DNA from: Linepithema humile
Lineage: Eukaryota > Arthropoda > Insecta > Hymenoptera > Formicidae
Direction of reading: 5' to 3'
Assembly: GCF_040581485.1 (NCBI RefSeq)
Contig: NC_090129.1
Coordinates: 26,666,764-26,730,763, forward strand
DNA length: 64,000 bases
In this document: one piece after another, positions 1 through 15,029 of the stretch
Position numbering within the stretch: position 1 is the first letter of the stretch
How the letters are laid out: the number at the start of each line of letters is the position of its first letter
Translations under genes and position numbers: made by a program
Notes under the pieces: generated by a model
The model's database searches: none
The model's input: the letters and a program-made list of their open reading frames with translations, nothing else
What the model was told of the DNA's origin: nothing

Positions 1-1422
1 TAATAAAAAGAAAACATTTCTTTCAATTTTAAAAATATAAATCTAATTCCGCAAAGATTTTATTTTTACTTTATATTTCGACATTATATTAATATGTAAG
101 AATTATACATTGTACAATAACATACGAAAATTATACGTATTATAAAGCTTTGTCCTAAACTTCATTGCGAATCATAGATTGTCCAAAGAGAATGAAAACT
201 AAAATTCTCCTGAAAGCAAACTTTTTCTCGGATGGAAAGATTGAACGAAGTGAATGGGCGATTAATTTTACGAGCGGCGCGAATGGAAGCCGTTGTCGAG
301 CGGCAAGCTTGCAAAGAGGCGAGTCATTCAAATGATACTAATAGAGCCTACGATGACTCTATGTCGCCCGCTAAACTACTGGCACTGATTTGATGAAGTC
401 TTTATCCAACCACATGCAACACTTTTATATACCAAATAAGAACAATTATTTTATGTGAAAAGAAACATACACTTCAATGCAAAAATATACATAAAGTTGC
501 TTATGTTATTAAATTTATAACAAAATTAATTTTTTGACGTTGATTATACTAATTAAACATTTTTTATTTTGATTTAGCAAGTACTATCTGCACTCTAGAT
601 TTAGAATCGCTTTTTAAAACAACATTGAAATATTTACGTGGATAATCTTGAATAGATAAAATATACTGCATCCACTTTTTTAGCACTCTGAAGAAAAGTA
701 TTTCTCCAGTCTCTAAACAGAAATACGACTACAATATTATACCGTGTGATCCGCACTCCGCTTACCACCTTCATCCTCCTGAGAAAGTCCGGAGTGCAGC
801 GGTGGAACTGCGACTGTGTACATACTTATCTCGCGAAACGCAACTTGGATTATCTGCGGCATGATATACAATCATCATAAATCGGGCAGCTAAATTGCCT
901 CTTCTCTCTTTCTTTTTTGCAAGATTCATGCGACTTTAGCTTTTCCTTCTTCGCATTCGATAATCCTTCCGCATCTTCTCAAAGAGAACTTGTCTCAGAA
1001 GATCACAACAATTTTTCACAGTCGCGAGGGACTCGCTTTAATATGGAAAAAATGTCTTCCACCCCGAATTTATAGTCCGCGCCTTTCCGCCCTTCGCAGA
1101 TCGGAGAAACAAAGCTCGGAGGTCTATTTAATGTAGAGGGTGCTATTCGGGTGTCGAATTGAATCGTTGCTGAGGATGATCAGCATTAATATTGAAAAAA
1201 AATATCGAAAACAGATAATAATAAAAATAACAAAAGAAAAGCAATGAACATAATAAGAATGATTAATTAAGTGGCAGAAAGGTAAATTTCCCATTTATAG
1301 TCTGAAGAATTTTTTATGATGGAATTTTAACAAACAAAAATGTAAAAATGTTAGAAATAATTGAACTAAGTGCTTTCATTTTTATTTTAAGCTTCAGCAT
1401 TTGTTCTTTCATCACCTTTCTA

Positions 1423-1818
1423 CACTCAAAAAAATATTTTGCTGATGTAGTTAGATTTCTAGATATCGCAACAAGAATGTATCGCTATTTTTCGTATCTG
1501 TGAAAACATTGTTTGTCACATATAGAATTTATAGCAGTAATGTTCTAGCAATAGCTTCTGAAAAATTTAGGTACCATTGCTAAATGTTATTCATTGCATG
1601 ATCTAACACGTGATTGATCTTATGTAGATAGGCGCTTTAGAGAAACTTTCTTTTTAAAGTTCACAAACAATACAGATATATATTCTGTTTCTGTCATCTA
1701 AACTGATTAAGTAATTACATATGCAATATCACAACAGTTGCTAATCATTTATCTGTTTTAGTTAATTTTTTACACCTAGAAAATTTTAGCTATTATTGCA
1801 AAATCATTTTTTTGAGTG
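1423..1818. mobile_element. Tc1/mariner-type MITE, TA target site
   Basis: Ends CACTCAAAAAAATATTTTGC and the inverted counterpart (GCAAAATCATTTTTTTGAGTG) are flanked by TA on both sides. About 396 bp with no coding capacity. Confidence 0.7.
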
Positions 1819-2517
1819 TATCTTTGACAGAGGTTTAAAAAGAAAATAAGAGGGATTTTGAGCGGGAGAGAAATGCGAATTGGTAAATACCAAAAATGGT
1901 TGTGCGAAAGACACAAATAGGCCTCGGAAAAATCGTTATCTTTCATTTTTCACTTCATAACGCCCCAACAATGACGTCGTCGTATTCCAACCACCCCGTT
2001 TATTGTCAGCGGTTGAATGCGTGTACTAGACAATCATAAAGCTTTCTTTGTGCTTGAAAAAAAGATGACACTCTCTTGCCTTTTTCGATATACTGCTCTA
2101 TCTCTTTCTGGTCTAAAAGCTGATAAAAATCTCTCGCCGCAAATTAAGTAATTGAATATGACGAGTAATCAGAAAAATATTTGATGTGACAGAGAATAAT
2201 TAAAACATAATTCAGTATAAAAAAAGTAATTCAGTATAAAATATGATTATTTTTTTCCAAGTGTAACAAAGTTATTTCTTATAAAATGATAAAATGGAAA
2301 ACAATTATGTAATATTATATAAAGTGCAATACTTATATAAAATAACGCTATTAAAAGACCCTATATTCATCAAAGATAAAAATGTAAAACGGTGAAGGTG
2401 TTACTGCGTTCAGTGCACCTGCAAATACGCAGCGAGATTGCGAGCTCTTGTGTGGGCAGAAATGCAAATGAAAATTTGCACATGCAAGCATGCATGCATA
2501 TGCAGATACGTGGTACG

Positions 2518-2520
<3 letters not shown>

Positions 2521-2584
<64 letters not shown>
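2521..2584. repeat. (CA)32 microsatellite
   Basis: Pure CA tract of 64 bases. The Cys/Val and His/Thr open frames over it are artefacts. Confidence 0.98.
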
Positions 2585-2586
<2 letters not shown>

Positions 2587-5500
2587 TATCAATGCATACA
2601 TAACGAAAAGTTGAATTCTCTTGAGTCTATCTGAAAAATATGCAAACATACTTGCACAATATCAAATTATTATAGCAAAAATAAACAATGCAAAAAATTT
2701 GAAAAAAAGTATTAAAAAATTGATACATACAGACTGTTATTTATATATTAAAATCCAAATAATATAAAGAATAACTTCTTAAAATGTTATAATAATTTAA
2801 TATAAAGATAAATATGTAGAAATTTAAACAAATGTAATAAAAAACCACTCTACTACTGCTACTCTTGACGTCTCCATTGAGAAAAAATATTTGATTTAGT
2901 CTATATTGAAAAGAGCATTCATGAATTTAAAGATCTTTTGCATAAGATGTAGTTTAGGACTAATGACCACGGAGTTTGCTGTGCAAATGCGGTCGCAAAA
3001 TTGCTCTTCGCAAGTTCCAAGGTGGTAAACCGAGTTATCGATGATATACACCGAGTGTACAAGTTACCGAAACTATCTATGTTTTCTCTTAATTACTATA
3101 GTTTATATATATGGACACAAAATGTATATATACAGATCGCTGTATGCACTTTAGTTATAAACATACAGCGACAATATATGTTTATATATTTCGTCAGTTT
3201 TAAATATATATTTCAAATAACTATAATTGCGAATATAATATTAAGATACTTGACTGCGAGTGTGTAATATAATGAATAGGCGAAGAATCGTCTTCCATTT
3301 TTTTTCAAATGCAATAAATTCCATCCCGAAGGCAATAATGCGAATTGATATTAAACTCGCATGTGCCCATTGGCAAGAAAGAGGAGATTGTCGAGAAGCA
3401 ATGAGAATTTCAGACATGTTACGAATATACGCGTGAGTATAGTACGAGTTCCTCTCGCGATTAGTGTAATCGTGATTACCAGTTGGCGGCTTGTTAATCA
3501 TTACCATGAGATCTGCGACGCGAACGTAGATTATCACTTTTCGCGATGCTGTTCGCAAATTATAGTTTGCTGATTTTAATTGGATAGCGCACAGTCGTCG
3601 TTAATCTTTTTATCTTTTGTCGTTTCTGCCGATTTTTCCCGCCAGAGAGAAAATAATCGACTTTCACAGTTACGAGAGAACGGCGCATGCATATCTGTGA
3701 TTATATAGAGTAGAACGCACAGAAAAATAGCTTGCTCTTACTATTTGATGGCGATGAATTTTATTAGAGTTAAAAGAAAATAATATAATATGTATATTCG
3801 TAATAAAAAGTAGTGGCTTAATAATATCTCGAAGAATGTTTCTGTTGTCTCTATAAGTAATTATTAAAGTTCAGAGTTCTTAGAGTTTAGTTTAATCATT
3901 TAAATCGTGTTTATATTTTTATATGAATTGGCATATTGGTTAATTAATTGGTAATATTAATTGGTTATATTAATTAATTTCTTAATAACTTTTATATTTA
4001 TACCAATAATTTAAGTCGTGTCTACAAATAAACTCACCTTTCTCGTTTCTCGTCCACCAATCCGATAATCACGTTACAAAAAACCAACATAGCGTCTTCT
4101 TTCTATTTTGTATCTTTTATATTTATAATCATAAAAAGAAATATTTATAATCATAATGCGGTTTTCACATTACGTATTATGTACACTAATACGCACATTA
4201 ACGAGCGTAGGATACACCGGCTAGATATTTTTCAAAATATTTTTGAAATATTTTAATGAATTCTCGTCCAAGTTAATTTCCACATGTTTAATTGTTAATG
4301 TCGAAGAATATATGTCGAGAAATATTCTTCGTACGTCGAGCACGCGCGATTCGCGGTCCGGCGATGGATGTCGCGGCGGGTACAGTGCACCCCGATGCTA
4401 TAGTCGAGAGTCCACTCACAATCTAACATTAGACAGAGACGGAAATAGATTATAATTTGCAAATCGTAGTAGTGGGGAAGCGACCGCGAAAGAAAAAGAA
4501 AAGAAGCCGCAGACGAATTGAGAGCAACGATGTTTCTTGGATCAAAGCCAGAAGACGTTGTAGTGCGAAATTTATTCAATATAGAAATAATCAAATTTGT
4601 TATTTATCTTTATCATATAAGTATTGACTTTGGTGCAAGATAATTAATGAATAAGTCTAATATATATAAAATAACTAATAAAATTCTTATTTTAACATTA
4701 ACAAAATGTTCAGGCTACTTTTTCATGCATCATTCTACGTATTATGTCAGACATACTAAATGTATATTCTGTACATTTTCATAGTAAAGTTTTAAACTTT
4801 GTGAGTAAATAACTTTTAGCTTTGTAATAACATCATATTGCGCGCAAAAGCAACAATGGTCGCTGGCAAGACTTTATTTTTCAAAGTGTCTTCACAAAAA
4901 CGCATTCACAAAATTTGCTCCCACAATATGCAACAGCTCAACGACTCTTTTTGTCACAGACAAAATTTTTAACTACACATCGCGATTTAATTTTTCTATC
5001 AGAACAAGCAGAACTGCGATCTATAATTTTTCTCTTGATACGATCAGGAAGCAACATAACGCCCTCAGTTTCATGTAGAATTATTTCCATTTATTTTATT
5101 ATCAAATTAGTCAATAAAAACCATATATTTTGCATAAAGAAAAAAAATAAAATAAACTTCTATATAAGCATTATTGTATATATACTATAGCAATAATACT
5201 ATTAAAATTTAAAAGCGTATTACAAAATTTAATAAAATTTTCAAAATAAATATTTTGAAAGCAAGAAAAAATTGACATTATGTTACCTCCCTTTTTTTAA
5301 TTAGTAGCTTGACAGTGAACAATTTTGTAAATTGTTCAAAAAATTGCACTTTTACGAATACAAGGATGGGAAATAAAAAGCTGTGGGAGCGAATTTCTTC
5401 CAGTTCACGGATCATATCCTGCTTTTGAATTCCCCTGCTTTTCTATCCGACCCTTTTTTCACTTCCATCTTCCTTTTTCTCCCCCTCCTCTTTCTCTCCC

Positions 5501-6754
5501 TTTCTCTCTTGCTTTCGAACACCCCCAATATCATCCTGTGCTTGCTCTTGCATACCGCTGACTCCGCCGTTTAATCTGATAGTCTGTTCTGATTTACAGC
5601 TGAAATTCTTATCTGACATATTCCCCCTTGGCGTTGCAGGAATATTTCGATATCGAGGAAGTATTGATAAAAAAATTTGTAAAAAAATAAAAGTCGCAAA
5701 AAATATGCTGCATATATGCAGCTCGTAAAATATTCTACAAAGTTATCTTTTTTTATCCTAGCTTATACCTCAGTCAATACGATGATGTTATCATATTGTG
5801 CCGCTGTTAATTTACTGCATTTGTGGAGAATTCACAATCGCATTGGCGGTGGCGATTTTAACCGAAAAATAAAGCAATCACTCAAATTTCTATCGTTCCC
5901 TTTTGTAGGAGCATTCACTCGAAATGCAATCGATCGATTCGCTACAGACGCATCCATGCGTTCACTTCGCGATGTACGCAAACAAATGCTAATTGGCTCA
6001 ACGAGATCAACTATAACCAAAATTGAATATTACACGAGTAAATTTATGGTTAGTTCGCTGTTTAAATAAAATTTTATTTGTTACTTGCATTATATATTCG
6101 TCGCTGGCGTTATTCATTAAGCATAATATTCGAGATTTCTGTTACTTGTTATGTGTATCATGAATAAAATATAATACTGATTGATATGTTATATGCAACA
6201 TATATAATATTTTTAATTATTTTCGTAACAAAATAATTAAATTTTGTAATGTGTAAAAATTTTTGACAAAATATTTTATTGGATTTATATTTTATTTTTC
6301 TAATATCGCGTTACTTTTGTAGAAGAAATATCAAATAATCTATTAATTGTTGTAGTTTGTGCAAATACATATATTCATTAAAAAATTTTGTTTTAAATTG
6401 CAATTTTGCACGTTCAGCGTATTAATAAAGCCTTGTGTGATGACGAAAATGTAATTTTATGTTGACGGAAATGACACGTGCGCTGACATACCGTAATTAG
6501 TACCGCAAAATTCGCTGCAAACGCACGATTCGCACGATTAGTTTCGAACACAGCGCAGATGTAAGCGACAATCGCGGATTTACGGAAGGGCGGTTGTATT
6601 ATCGATTCTATTCACTGCGCCCGACTATCCAATCAGCCGACGAATCGTTGGCTTTCGAACAAGATTTACAAAATGTTTAACGCAACAACTAACACACAAT
6701 TTTGATAGATACAATTTCATGAATAGTTTTAGATAAATATTTAATATTTTACAT

Positions 6755-6758
<4 letters not shown>

Positions 6759-6792
<34 letters not shown>
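6759..6792. repeat. (GA)17 microsatellite
   Basis: Pure GA tract. Confidence 0.97.
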
Positions 6793-6795
<3 letters not shown>

Positions 6796-6970
6796 TTAAA
6801 TTAAAATAATATAATTAATAATAAAATATAATTCCTATATAAATTTTCCTTATTTGTAATCAAATTTTATTTGTATATTTCGTGTTAAAAAATCTGCTTT
6901 ATTTTCTATTTCATAAATTATTTATTTTTCTAAATAAAATTCTTAAAGGTTCATATGATTTAACTATCAA

Positions 6971-7372
6971 TACATAAGAAAAGGCAATAAAAGCCATTGC
7001 TGGATGTTCGTGCAGAAAAACATATATTTCAAATAATAACAAACGTTTCGTATGAATATCAGGCCATCCTCAGTGTAAAATGTGTATTGATGTTCGCAAT
7101 ACACATTTAATCATTAATGAGTTTATGTCAATAATACTTTAAAAAGTCTTAGCGCAATTATAAATGTGTTGATCTTGTATTATTAGTCTGATTACTGTCC
7201 GCTGAAATATATCGAATCGATACAATGTTACTAATTTACCCAGAATAAAATTATTAAGGATGAAATAAATAGAAGCAAGTACATACGTAATAGACTTTAG
7301 TCTGCGGCACCAGTCAGTTGGTGTGAGCAAGATAGAAGAGCATAATATATTCAAATTATTAACTCAGAAGAT

Positions 7373-7417
<45 letters not shown>

Positions 7418-7628
7418 CTAAAGCGTTGTGACACAAATCAAATAGCGGTGAGCGAAATGAGCAGTGAAGAGCGGATACGAGAGAGGAGTTTGATAAAAGG
7501 AGCGGGAAATCAATATTTTACACTGAGGACTGATATTCATGCCAAAACGTTTGTTATTATTTGTATGTGGAATATATGTTTTTCTGCACGAACATCCAGC
7601 AGTGTCTCTTGTTGCCTTTTCTTATGTA
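6971..7628. mobile_element. Foldback repeat with Penelope-like CTGAGGA...GAAACG motif
   Basis: Arms of about 105 bp (6971-7082 and 7514-7628) are inverted copies: TACATAAGAAAAGGCAAT pairs with its complement at the right end. The spacer of about 430 bp includes a (TA)n run at 7376-7414. Each arm contains a hammerhead-like word order (CTGAGGA, short insert, GAAACG or AAAACG). No protein coding is seen. Confidence 0.6.
7376..7414. repeat. (TA)n microsatellite
   Basis: About 39 bases of TA inside the 6971-7628 foldback repeat. Confidence 0.95.
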
Positions 7629-10600
7629 TTTTTATTTTTCTATTTTTCAATAAATAATATCCTACAAATTTTCTATTTAGCATAAAAAATTTGCACAAAT
7701 CTCAATTAGAAATATGTAGAAAATATTGCACTTGTAATCCATTATACGTCGGCTATAGTGAATGACTTCATTATCAAACAAATTTGTTCCAATCTGCGTG
7801 CATTCGAGTGTAATTTGTAATACGGCAATTTACGAAATCGTTTGTAGTCTGACCAGCACACCTGCGGCCATAGTCGAAAAAGATCCCCTCGCGCGTGAAA
7901 AGAGAAAAAGCTGTTGCTTTTGAAACAATCCTTTTTTCTTTTCAATAAAGAGCAGATAGATAAAAACATAAATTGTATTTATTTGTCAGCATTTTTTGAA
8001 ATTTTCCAATATTAAAAATCCAATATATGTATGTAACATATTAGCGTTTATCATAAATGTTGCATTTAATTTGCAATCCAAATTTTTATTTTAATTTCAC
8101 ATTTTTAATTCTAATTGCTTATTTCCAAGTATTAATAAATTGCTTTTAACTGATCTATTCTATTTTGTTACTTTATTTTCGATGATTGATAATAAAACGA
8201 TCTTAAAAAAAGATATATTGATTAACTGAATAATTAAATAAAGTATTGATTTAAAATAAAATTAAAATTTAAAAAAAGAATATTATATTAAATTAGACAA
8301 TATAAGTCGTATGTGCTCGTTTTCTTCTACCCTCTTCAAATGATTTTTTGGTTCGTTAGGTCTTTTGCTGGTGAAGTGCGAGCAAACTCGATTTATTTTC
8401 AATGAATTTAATTTCACGCTTCCTAAAATGCTCACCATCAAACGCGTTATTGGATACTACGTTCCCTATGTTACCCTACCGTGCATCACGAGATCTTTAA
8501 TATATAAATTGATGTAAGTATACTAATATAACCATACATATAATATGGTATATTATATATATAATTAAAACTACTTAAAAAAAGATATAAAATTAAATTC
8601 AAAAATTAAATTAAAACAAAAATTAACACGGCAATCCTTTTATTATATTCTTGTTATATGACATATTATTATAACAATGTAAAATTTCGGAGTTAGTTGT
8701 TAATAAAATTTGGTTCTCATACATTCGAGTTTTCGATTTATGTTGATATCGTTTATATCGAGGGTAGTATCAAACTCAATGATATTAGAACTTGCTCTAT
8801 CGTGATTTGAAATGTCACGCCAAAAGCAAGCGCGCTATTTCGGACTCGCATTTTCTATCTCGCAACAGGTGCAGTACGCCTGCAGATGACATCGCGAATC
8901 AAAACGCCGCAGTAATCGTGGACGTATTTTCGTTTCGTTCATTGCCCGTCAAATCTGTCCGAGACAAAGATCGCAACGCGTTACAAAGTAAACTGAGAAT
9001 ATCGAACAAAAATGCAGCTCCGATCTCTTCTATGAGAGCAATTCCGCCTTTTAAAAACTGTCGCAAACATATATTGATGTTACGATACACTTTAATAGCG
9101 ACAAATGGCGTTTGTGCAAAAGATTTATCATTTCTCTTAAGTTTTAATTTAAATAAAGTTAATACGTTCTTAATTTTTCAAAAAAATTTTGAAAAAGATG
9201 AAAAAAGGCATTACAAAGCTAGTTATTTTGATAATAAAAATAAATAATTACGTTAAAGATTATAAATGTGTAATTTTTTCAGTTTTAGTTGAAAAATACG
9301 ATAAACTTATTACATTAATTTAATAGTTAAAAACATATAAGAAAGATGTTTCGGAAATTATTCCTTCGATAGTCTTGGTATAGATATATCTTTTCGTTAT
9401 AAAAAATATTTCGACAAGATGTTAATTTATTAATTAGAAGTAATCAAAAACAAATTTTGAAAATAAATTGATCCAGATCAAAGTGTTATTGAAGTAATTA
9501 ATATATTTATAATATATCATAAAACAAGATGCAATAGCTTGTTTAATTTTACAGAAGGACTAAACTGATATTGGTAGCGTGTGGAGAATCTTTAAAAGAA
9601 AACGGTTCGTTTCCTGCCGGCCAAAGCGTGCATAATTCAAGGGTAGACCGATATCGATTGAGTCGCTGTTCTGAGCACAAGCAATTCTCTTTCAGTTTTG
9701 TCTTTGAAGGAGAAGAACGGAAATCGCGTGGAATAAAAAACACAATACACAAATTCTATAATAAAATCTGCTCGGATAATATATATATAATTATTTCTTC
9801 AATTCTTAAATATTTATAAATATAATTTTAACATTTAAACATTTTATTTTATTAAAAATTTAGAAAAATTTTTTAAATATACAAAAACACAAGAAAGCGT
9901 GACTTCAATATGCTAAATGATGCTTGAATTAGTAAAAATAATATCAAAAAATCTCAACTGTTTAAAGCATTCCCAAACAACTGTACTCCTAGTTGTACCG
10001 AAATTTTTTCGAAGAACATTTACAGTATAAATATAATGTAAAGTTTTCAAAATCATTCCTAATTATATCTATTCCTAAATATCTAATAATATCTATATAA
10101 TCAGAGAAATTTACATTAAAATTACATTAAAATAACTTTTAACTCGCGTGTTCTTTTTCACAGAAAAAATTTCTCTTATATAGCAATATATTTATTTATA
10201 TTTCGAGATAATTTCAATCACTTCACTTTTGTCTATGGAAAATTGCGAGAAACTTTCCATATTCCTTTATCTGAGATCTACCAGAACGAGAGTTCTCAAA
10301 ATTTTTCCAAAATGACTAAGCACGATGGGTTTATTACGCAAGAACACGCGCTTTCGTCGAATGAATAAAGACGCTCGCGTGCATAAACATTCAGCATGCC
10401 CTTTCTTTTTTCCCCTTTAAAATGAAGAAAAGTGAAAGAAAAGTACGGAAGATAGATATATTTCTCCTTCCTGTCGCACAGAAAGAGAAAAGGGGGAAGA
10501 GAGAGAGAGAGAAAAAGAGAGAAAGAAAGAGAGAGAGAGAAAGAGAGAAGAACGAAGAGAACAAAGTTGCGATTGTGGAACGCAAAAGATGAGCTATCGT

Positions 10601-13600
10601 TCCACAACGTCATCGTTCCACACGAATTACTGCGCAACCCCTTTATGGTGCGACACCTCATAAATAAAGACAGGCCCCTTTACGTAGCATCGATAATTCC
10701 GATATTATAGTTAAACATCTTTCAATAATTACAAATAATGTAATTATTGGGGGAAGATGCATATTCATGTGTAAAATGATAGACTAGAGAGTATAGTATT
10801 AGACTATCGAAATCTGGTTTCATGATAACTAGTAATAATCAAGTATATAGCATGCTAGATGAATATTGTAGAGTGATTGCGGGGTCTGAGATCTGCCGGA
10901 GACATTGCGACCCTGTTTCACGTCAAATGACATCTTTGTGGAATAGCACGACTGGCGTTGACGGCTGCCGGAAATTAAATGATTGTTAGGCAAGGTTGCG
11001 AACGCCAGTTGCTGACAGTGGGGTTAATTAGGGACACAATATGTCGCGCCATATTCAGTCGCGAAAGCCGAAGTCGAAATCGAAGATGTTTAATTTTGCG
11101 CAAAATATATAGTTTGTTTTTTCAATAAACGAATCTACATAAACGCAGTGTTTCACATTTTTTTATCACTGACAATCATGTTCTGATCTAAAATTGCCTA
11201 GAAAAATGTTAACTGTTTATTGCTGCGGGCATCGGTATAATATAATTTCGTTACCCGGCGCAATCCGCGTAAACGAGACGCTGACGAAAAGCGGAAATGA
11301 TACGATGCGCCGGACTTGGAAATCTATTATCGGCGGAATTAGCAGTGCCTCGGGGGCCACGTATCCCGGTGACGCGGGCACGCACCCTTTGTCTATCCGC
11401 TAACGATATATAGGGTGGTATGGATAAGGGTGGGTGTACGCTCGCGCACAGTCCCCTCGGCAAACATCAGACTCGCGTTAGCCGTCAGAAATCAGGGGGA
11501 TATCCGGAGAAACCGACCCGGGGGAATCTACGCAGTACAGCTATATCGAGTTTCCGGATAATTCGATCGTTCTCCTCTCTCAGTAGCCCATCCGCTCGAT
11601 TCATTTCTCGTGAATGTTTGTAGTTTGTTCCTTCTGTAAAGAATTCTGCATTCACTTTTATTCTCATTTTTGTTTCTTTTCATGGCTTTTCATACACTTG
11701 TCTAAATTGGTCCAAATATTCGCATCTCACAAGCAGAAGAATGTAAATTTAAAAAGTTATTTAAAAAGAGAAAAACAAAACAAAAAATTCTGAAACAAAA
11801 TCCAAAATTCTTTTCGGATCGATGAAAACGATAGAAAATTTTCAATATTTGAAGAGTTAAACGATTGTATATACTTCTATAGATATTCTATACATATATT
11901 CAGATTATCTGCTACTATTCGCCTTCTCTCATATTTTTAATTCTTTTTTATCAAACATTTTTTAGTTTTAGTATATCGGTACTCTGCATTATATATTATA
12001 AAAATACAAAGGTTTCTTTGGACGCCTAAAACTGTCAACGGCAGGAACGGCCCGTGGTAGGCCTCATAAATTCCGGACAGGCAATGTCTGGACCGACGGT
12101 TTTGCTCAAATAAACTGCTTCTAGGCGTGGTTATGCGGGTTGCACACGCTATACACACGCGGGAATGGCGATGTTCTCTGCCATGGTTCTCGTAGAGTCC
12201 ATAGCCGTCATGGTGCAAGACTTGAAGCTTCCGCAACTCCCGAGAGCGTCGTAGCTCAAACTTGTTCCTCGACTCTCCGCGGACATTCGCTATATCAAGG
12301 GAAATCCTAGAGAAGTGGGCGCGTACTACGTACAACGTTATGTTACAGGGATTTCGGAGTTACTCTTGCATTATTCCAACTTTAATTGACATTAGAGCAG
12401 CACTAAGAAAATATATCTCTATACATCAGTTTCTATTTTCTATATTTATTATGTCAAAATTAATATTATTTTCTATACCTTTTCGTGACTACTACGCGAC
12501 TAATATCGAATCAATTTATCCTACAAAAGGGCTGCACCATCTTCGCCTTGTGTTATTTTATTTTCATAATTGGACAAACAAAATTCAATTTCGTTCTCGA
12601 AAAAGCGAGATAGTAAACATGCGTTTTTACGTTACGTTATGACAAAAATTTTATCTCTTTTCGAATACATCTCATACCGGATCTCATCCGGTCTAATGTG
12701 AATCTAATGCTGCGATCGCGCATCTGGGGCTGTCTAAGAAGAACGACGGCCGGGTTAAGGGGAAAATTGCATTATTTTTCGACGTCAAGACGCTGAGGGA
12801 TGGACGGTAAAGGCAGAGGGAAGAGGCGCGCATTAAAAGCGGATTTGCTGCACTCTCGAAATTCACGTCGACCGAGATACACCTCGCTTAATGGCTCGGG
12901 GAAATATCCGGAAATGATGTGTGCGCGCCACAGATAGGAGAGAATATGCCATTAAGCTCATGAGAGATGTTATTAAATTCTTAACATCGCTATCCGTTAT
13001 TAAAATGCGCACGAGATGTCTCACGATGGTTGTTTTTTCACTAAAAATAATTAAATGGAAAATATATATGTACGTTTCAAATGGTTTACAATCTTAAATT
13101 ATGTTATATATATATATATATACAATAAGAATTTGCACAAACTGATTTAAAATTAATCCATTTTCGTAAAAAGTGTAAGAACTTTTCCAGCGCAATTCTC
13201 CACTCATAATTTTCATAATTCGACAGCAAGGATATCAATCGCTAAAAAAATGGTGTCAAAAACAGAACATAATAACAATCATAAAGAGCACAACTTTCAA
13301 GATTGACCGCCTGAGAAGAATGCATGCAGCGCATTAATTATGTCAGAAACTGGTTACATTAATGATGCCGGAAGATAGCGAGCGAGTTCACGAGAGCACG
13401 GCGAAAGTGAAAACATGAAATCTCCCCCTCCCCTCCTCTCTCTTAACTTTCTATTTCTTTTTAATATTAACTTCTAATCTAATGTATCTGTATCTAATAT
13501 CTTATTTTTATACATTATTGTTTTATACTACTTTACTAGTTTATATTCTATATCTATATTTCATATTGAATTAAGTTTTAATAATTAGATTAATAAGATT

Positions 13601-15003
13601 TAACTGATTTTTACAACAAAAAATAAAAGCAATTCTTCTTTTTTCTTTTTTCATGCACTCTTCTTTGTTATTAGTCTTCTTTCTTTAGATTAAGGAAAAT
13701 AAAAACAAAAACGGCTTGCCATTTTGATTTAAAGCAAAGGCGAACTTTTTAGCGAGATTACCAACTGATAATAATTCGACGGTAGAAGCCGAAATCGGAA
13801 TTTTATTTCAATTCCACGCCTTATCTCCTCATTTTCGTGTCGCTTCCATGTCGTGAACTGTAAGTGACAGTGGTGCGGGACCAACGCGGAAATCTGCTTA
13901 TGACGTCGCTGAGATCAAAAGTTCGCAGAGCGTGCAAATGTCTCGTTCCTTTAGTTGAATTTTATACAAAAATTAGAAAATTTAACTAAATAAAAAAAGA
14001 TTTGAAAGCCTCTGTGTTAAATGCTAGGAACTTAAAAATATTAAGCAAAATATAGTATTAAAAAATTAAAAAATTGAAATTTTGATACAGAAAATAAATA
14101 ATTAAATTTTTTAAATCATATACACACATCAAATTTTTAACATGTTTATCTCCAGATATTTAAGAAATTTTGTCTTTCCTTTTCAACATTAATTCATTTT
14201 CAACATTAATTCTTATTGTAAATTTTTACATAAGCATAAAATTATAAAATTATTCTAGACGTTATCCTAATAAAAATAATCTTAAAAAGATTTGACTTAT
14301 AAGCTGATTTTATAAGTTTATTTAGAAAAAGCGTGCTCGGTATTTTTGCTTTTTCCCTTTGCAGTGATATAAATTCTGCGATTTCAAATGCTTGCACTTG
14401 CAACAGTGCAAAAAATGCAGAGAATGAGGCAATGGCGAAAAAAGTTTCATACGTTTTACAATGGCTATTTTTTCGGAAGTAAAGTTTTTCTCCTTTTTTT
14501 CATTACCACCCTTGCGAAAACATTGGTTACCACCGATTCGAATTTAACGAAACTGTCGAGCTGGAAACGGAGACGAACAAAACTGTGTGTCGGAAACGGA
14601 GAGCGACATTTCCGGGAAACGCGAAGGAAAAAATGAAGAGGGGGTTGATATCTCTGGTGGACAGCGATAGGAGAAAAATTGGAAATTTCATTCACGCAAA
14701 ATGTCGCGCCGCGTCGTAACACTTGTCCGTCCAGCTAATTTGCATACATACTCGTGTGTTTTTTTACCGATATGCGAACGTGTAAACTGAAGGTAGAGAT
14801 TCGATCGCTTGTCGGTCATTCACTGATTGTATTTCGCATCTATTGGAATTAAACATTGTGATATGTGATATATGTATATTAAAAGTAGAATAAATTATTG
14901 CGGATATATAAATGTTAAAAGGACGAAAATTTGAAGATCTCTCAAAATCTGACATTTTCCTTTTTTGCTGAGAATAATTTTCATGAGACAAAATATCCGA
15001 CAT

Positions 15004-15029
15004 CTAATAATAATAATAATAATAATAAT
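15004..15029. repeat. (TAA)n microsatellite
   Basis: About nine TAA units. Confidence 0.95.

Larger units (their letters stand above)
1..6970. other. Gene-free stretch, left edge
   Basis: Apart from the MITE at 1423-1818 and the CA and GA tracts I see nothing coding. GC-richer blocks near 230-400, 740-1120 and 4330-4560 may be regulatory. If the putative minus-strand gene is real, this could be intron. Confidence 0.4.

Noticed and set aside
740..810. Possible 13-base micro-exon on the minus strand (acceptor and donor words)
   Set aside because: Sits in a small inverted repeat (CCGCACTCCG / CGGAGTGC); splice-like words are probably accidental.
2351..2634. Open frames over the CA microsatellite on both strands
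   Set aside because: They are (Cys-Val)n and (Thr-His)n read-outs of the repeat with no splice context.
4030..4080. GTGAGT donor on the minus strand
   Set aside because: No acceptor with a pyrimidine tract upstream and no distinct coding character.
8792..9247. 151-codon plus-strand open frame
   Set aside because: Longest simple frame in the window, but its amino-acid mix follows base composition, there is no recognised motif, and it runs through AT-rich sequence at its 3' end.
11194..11623. Overlapping frames in a GC-rich block
   Set aside because: Several frames are open at once, as expected from GC content alone; no paired splice sites.
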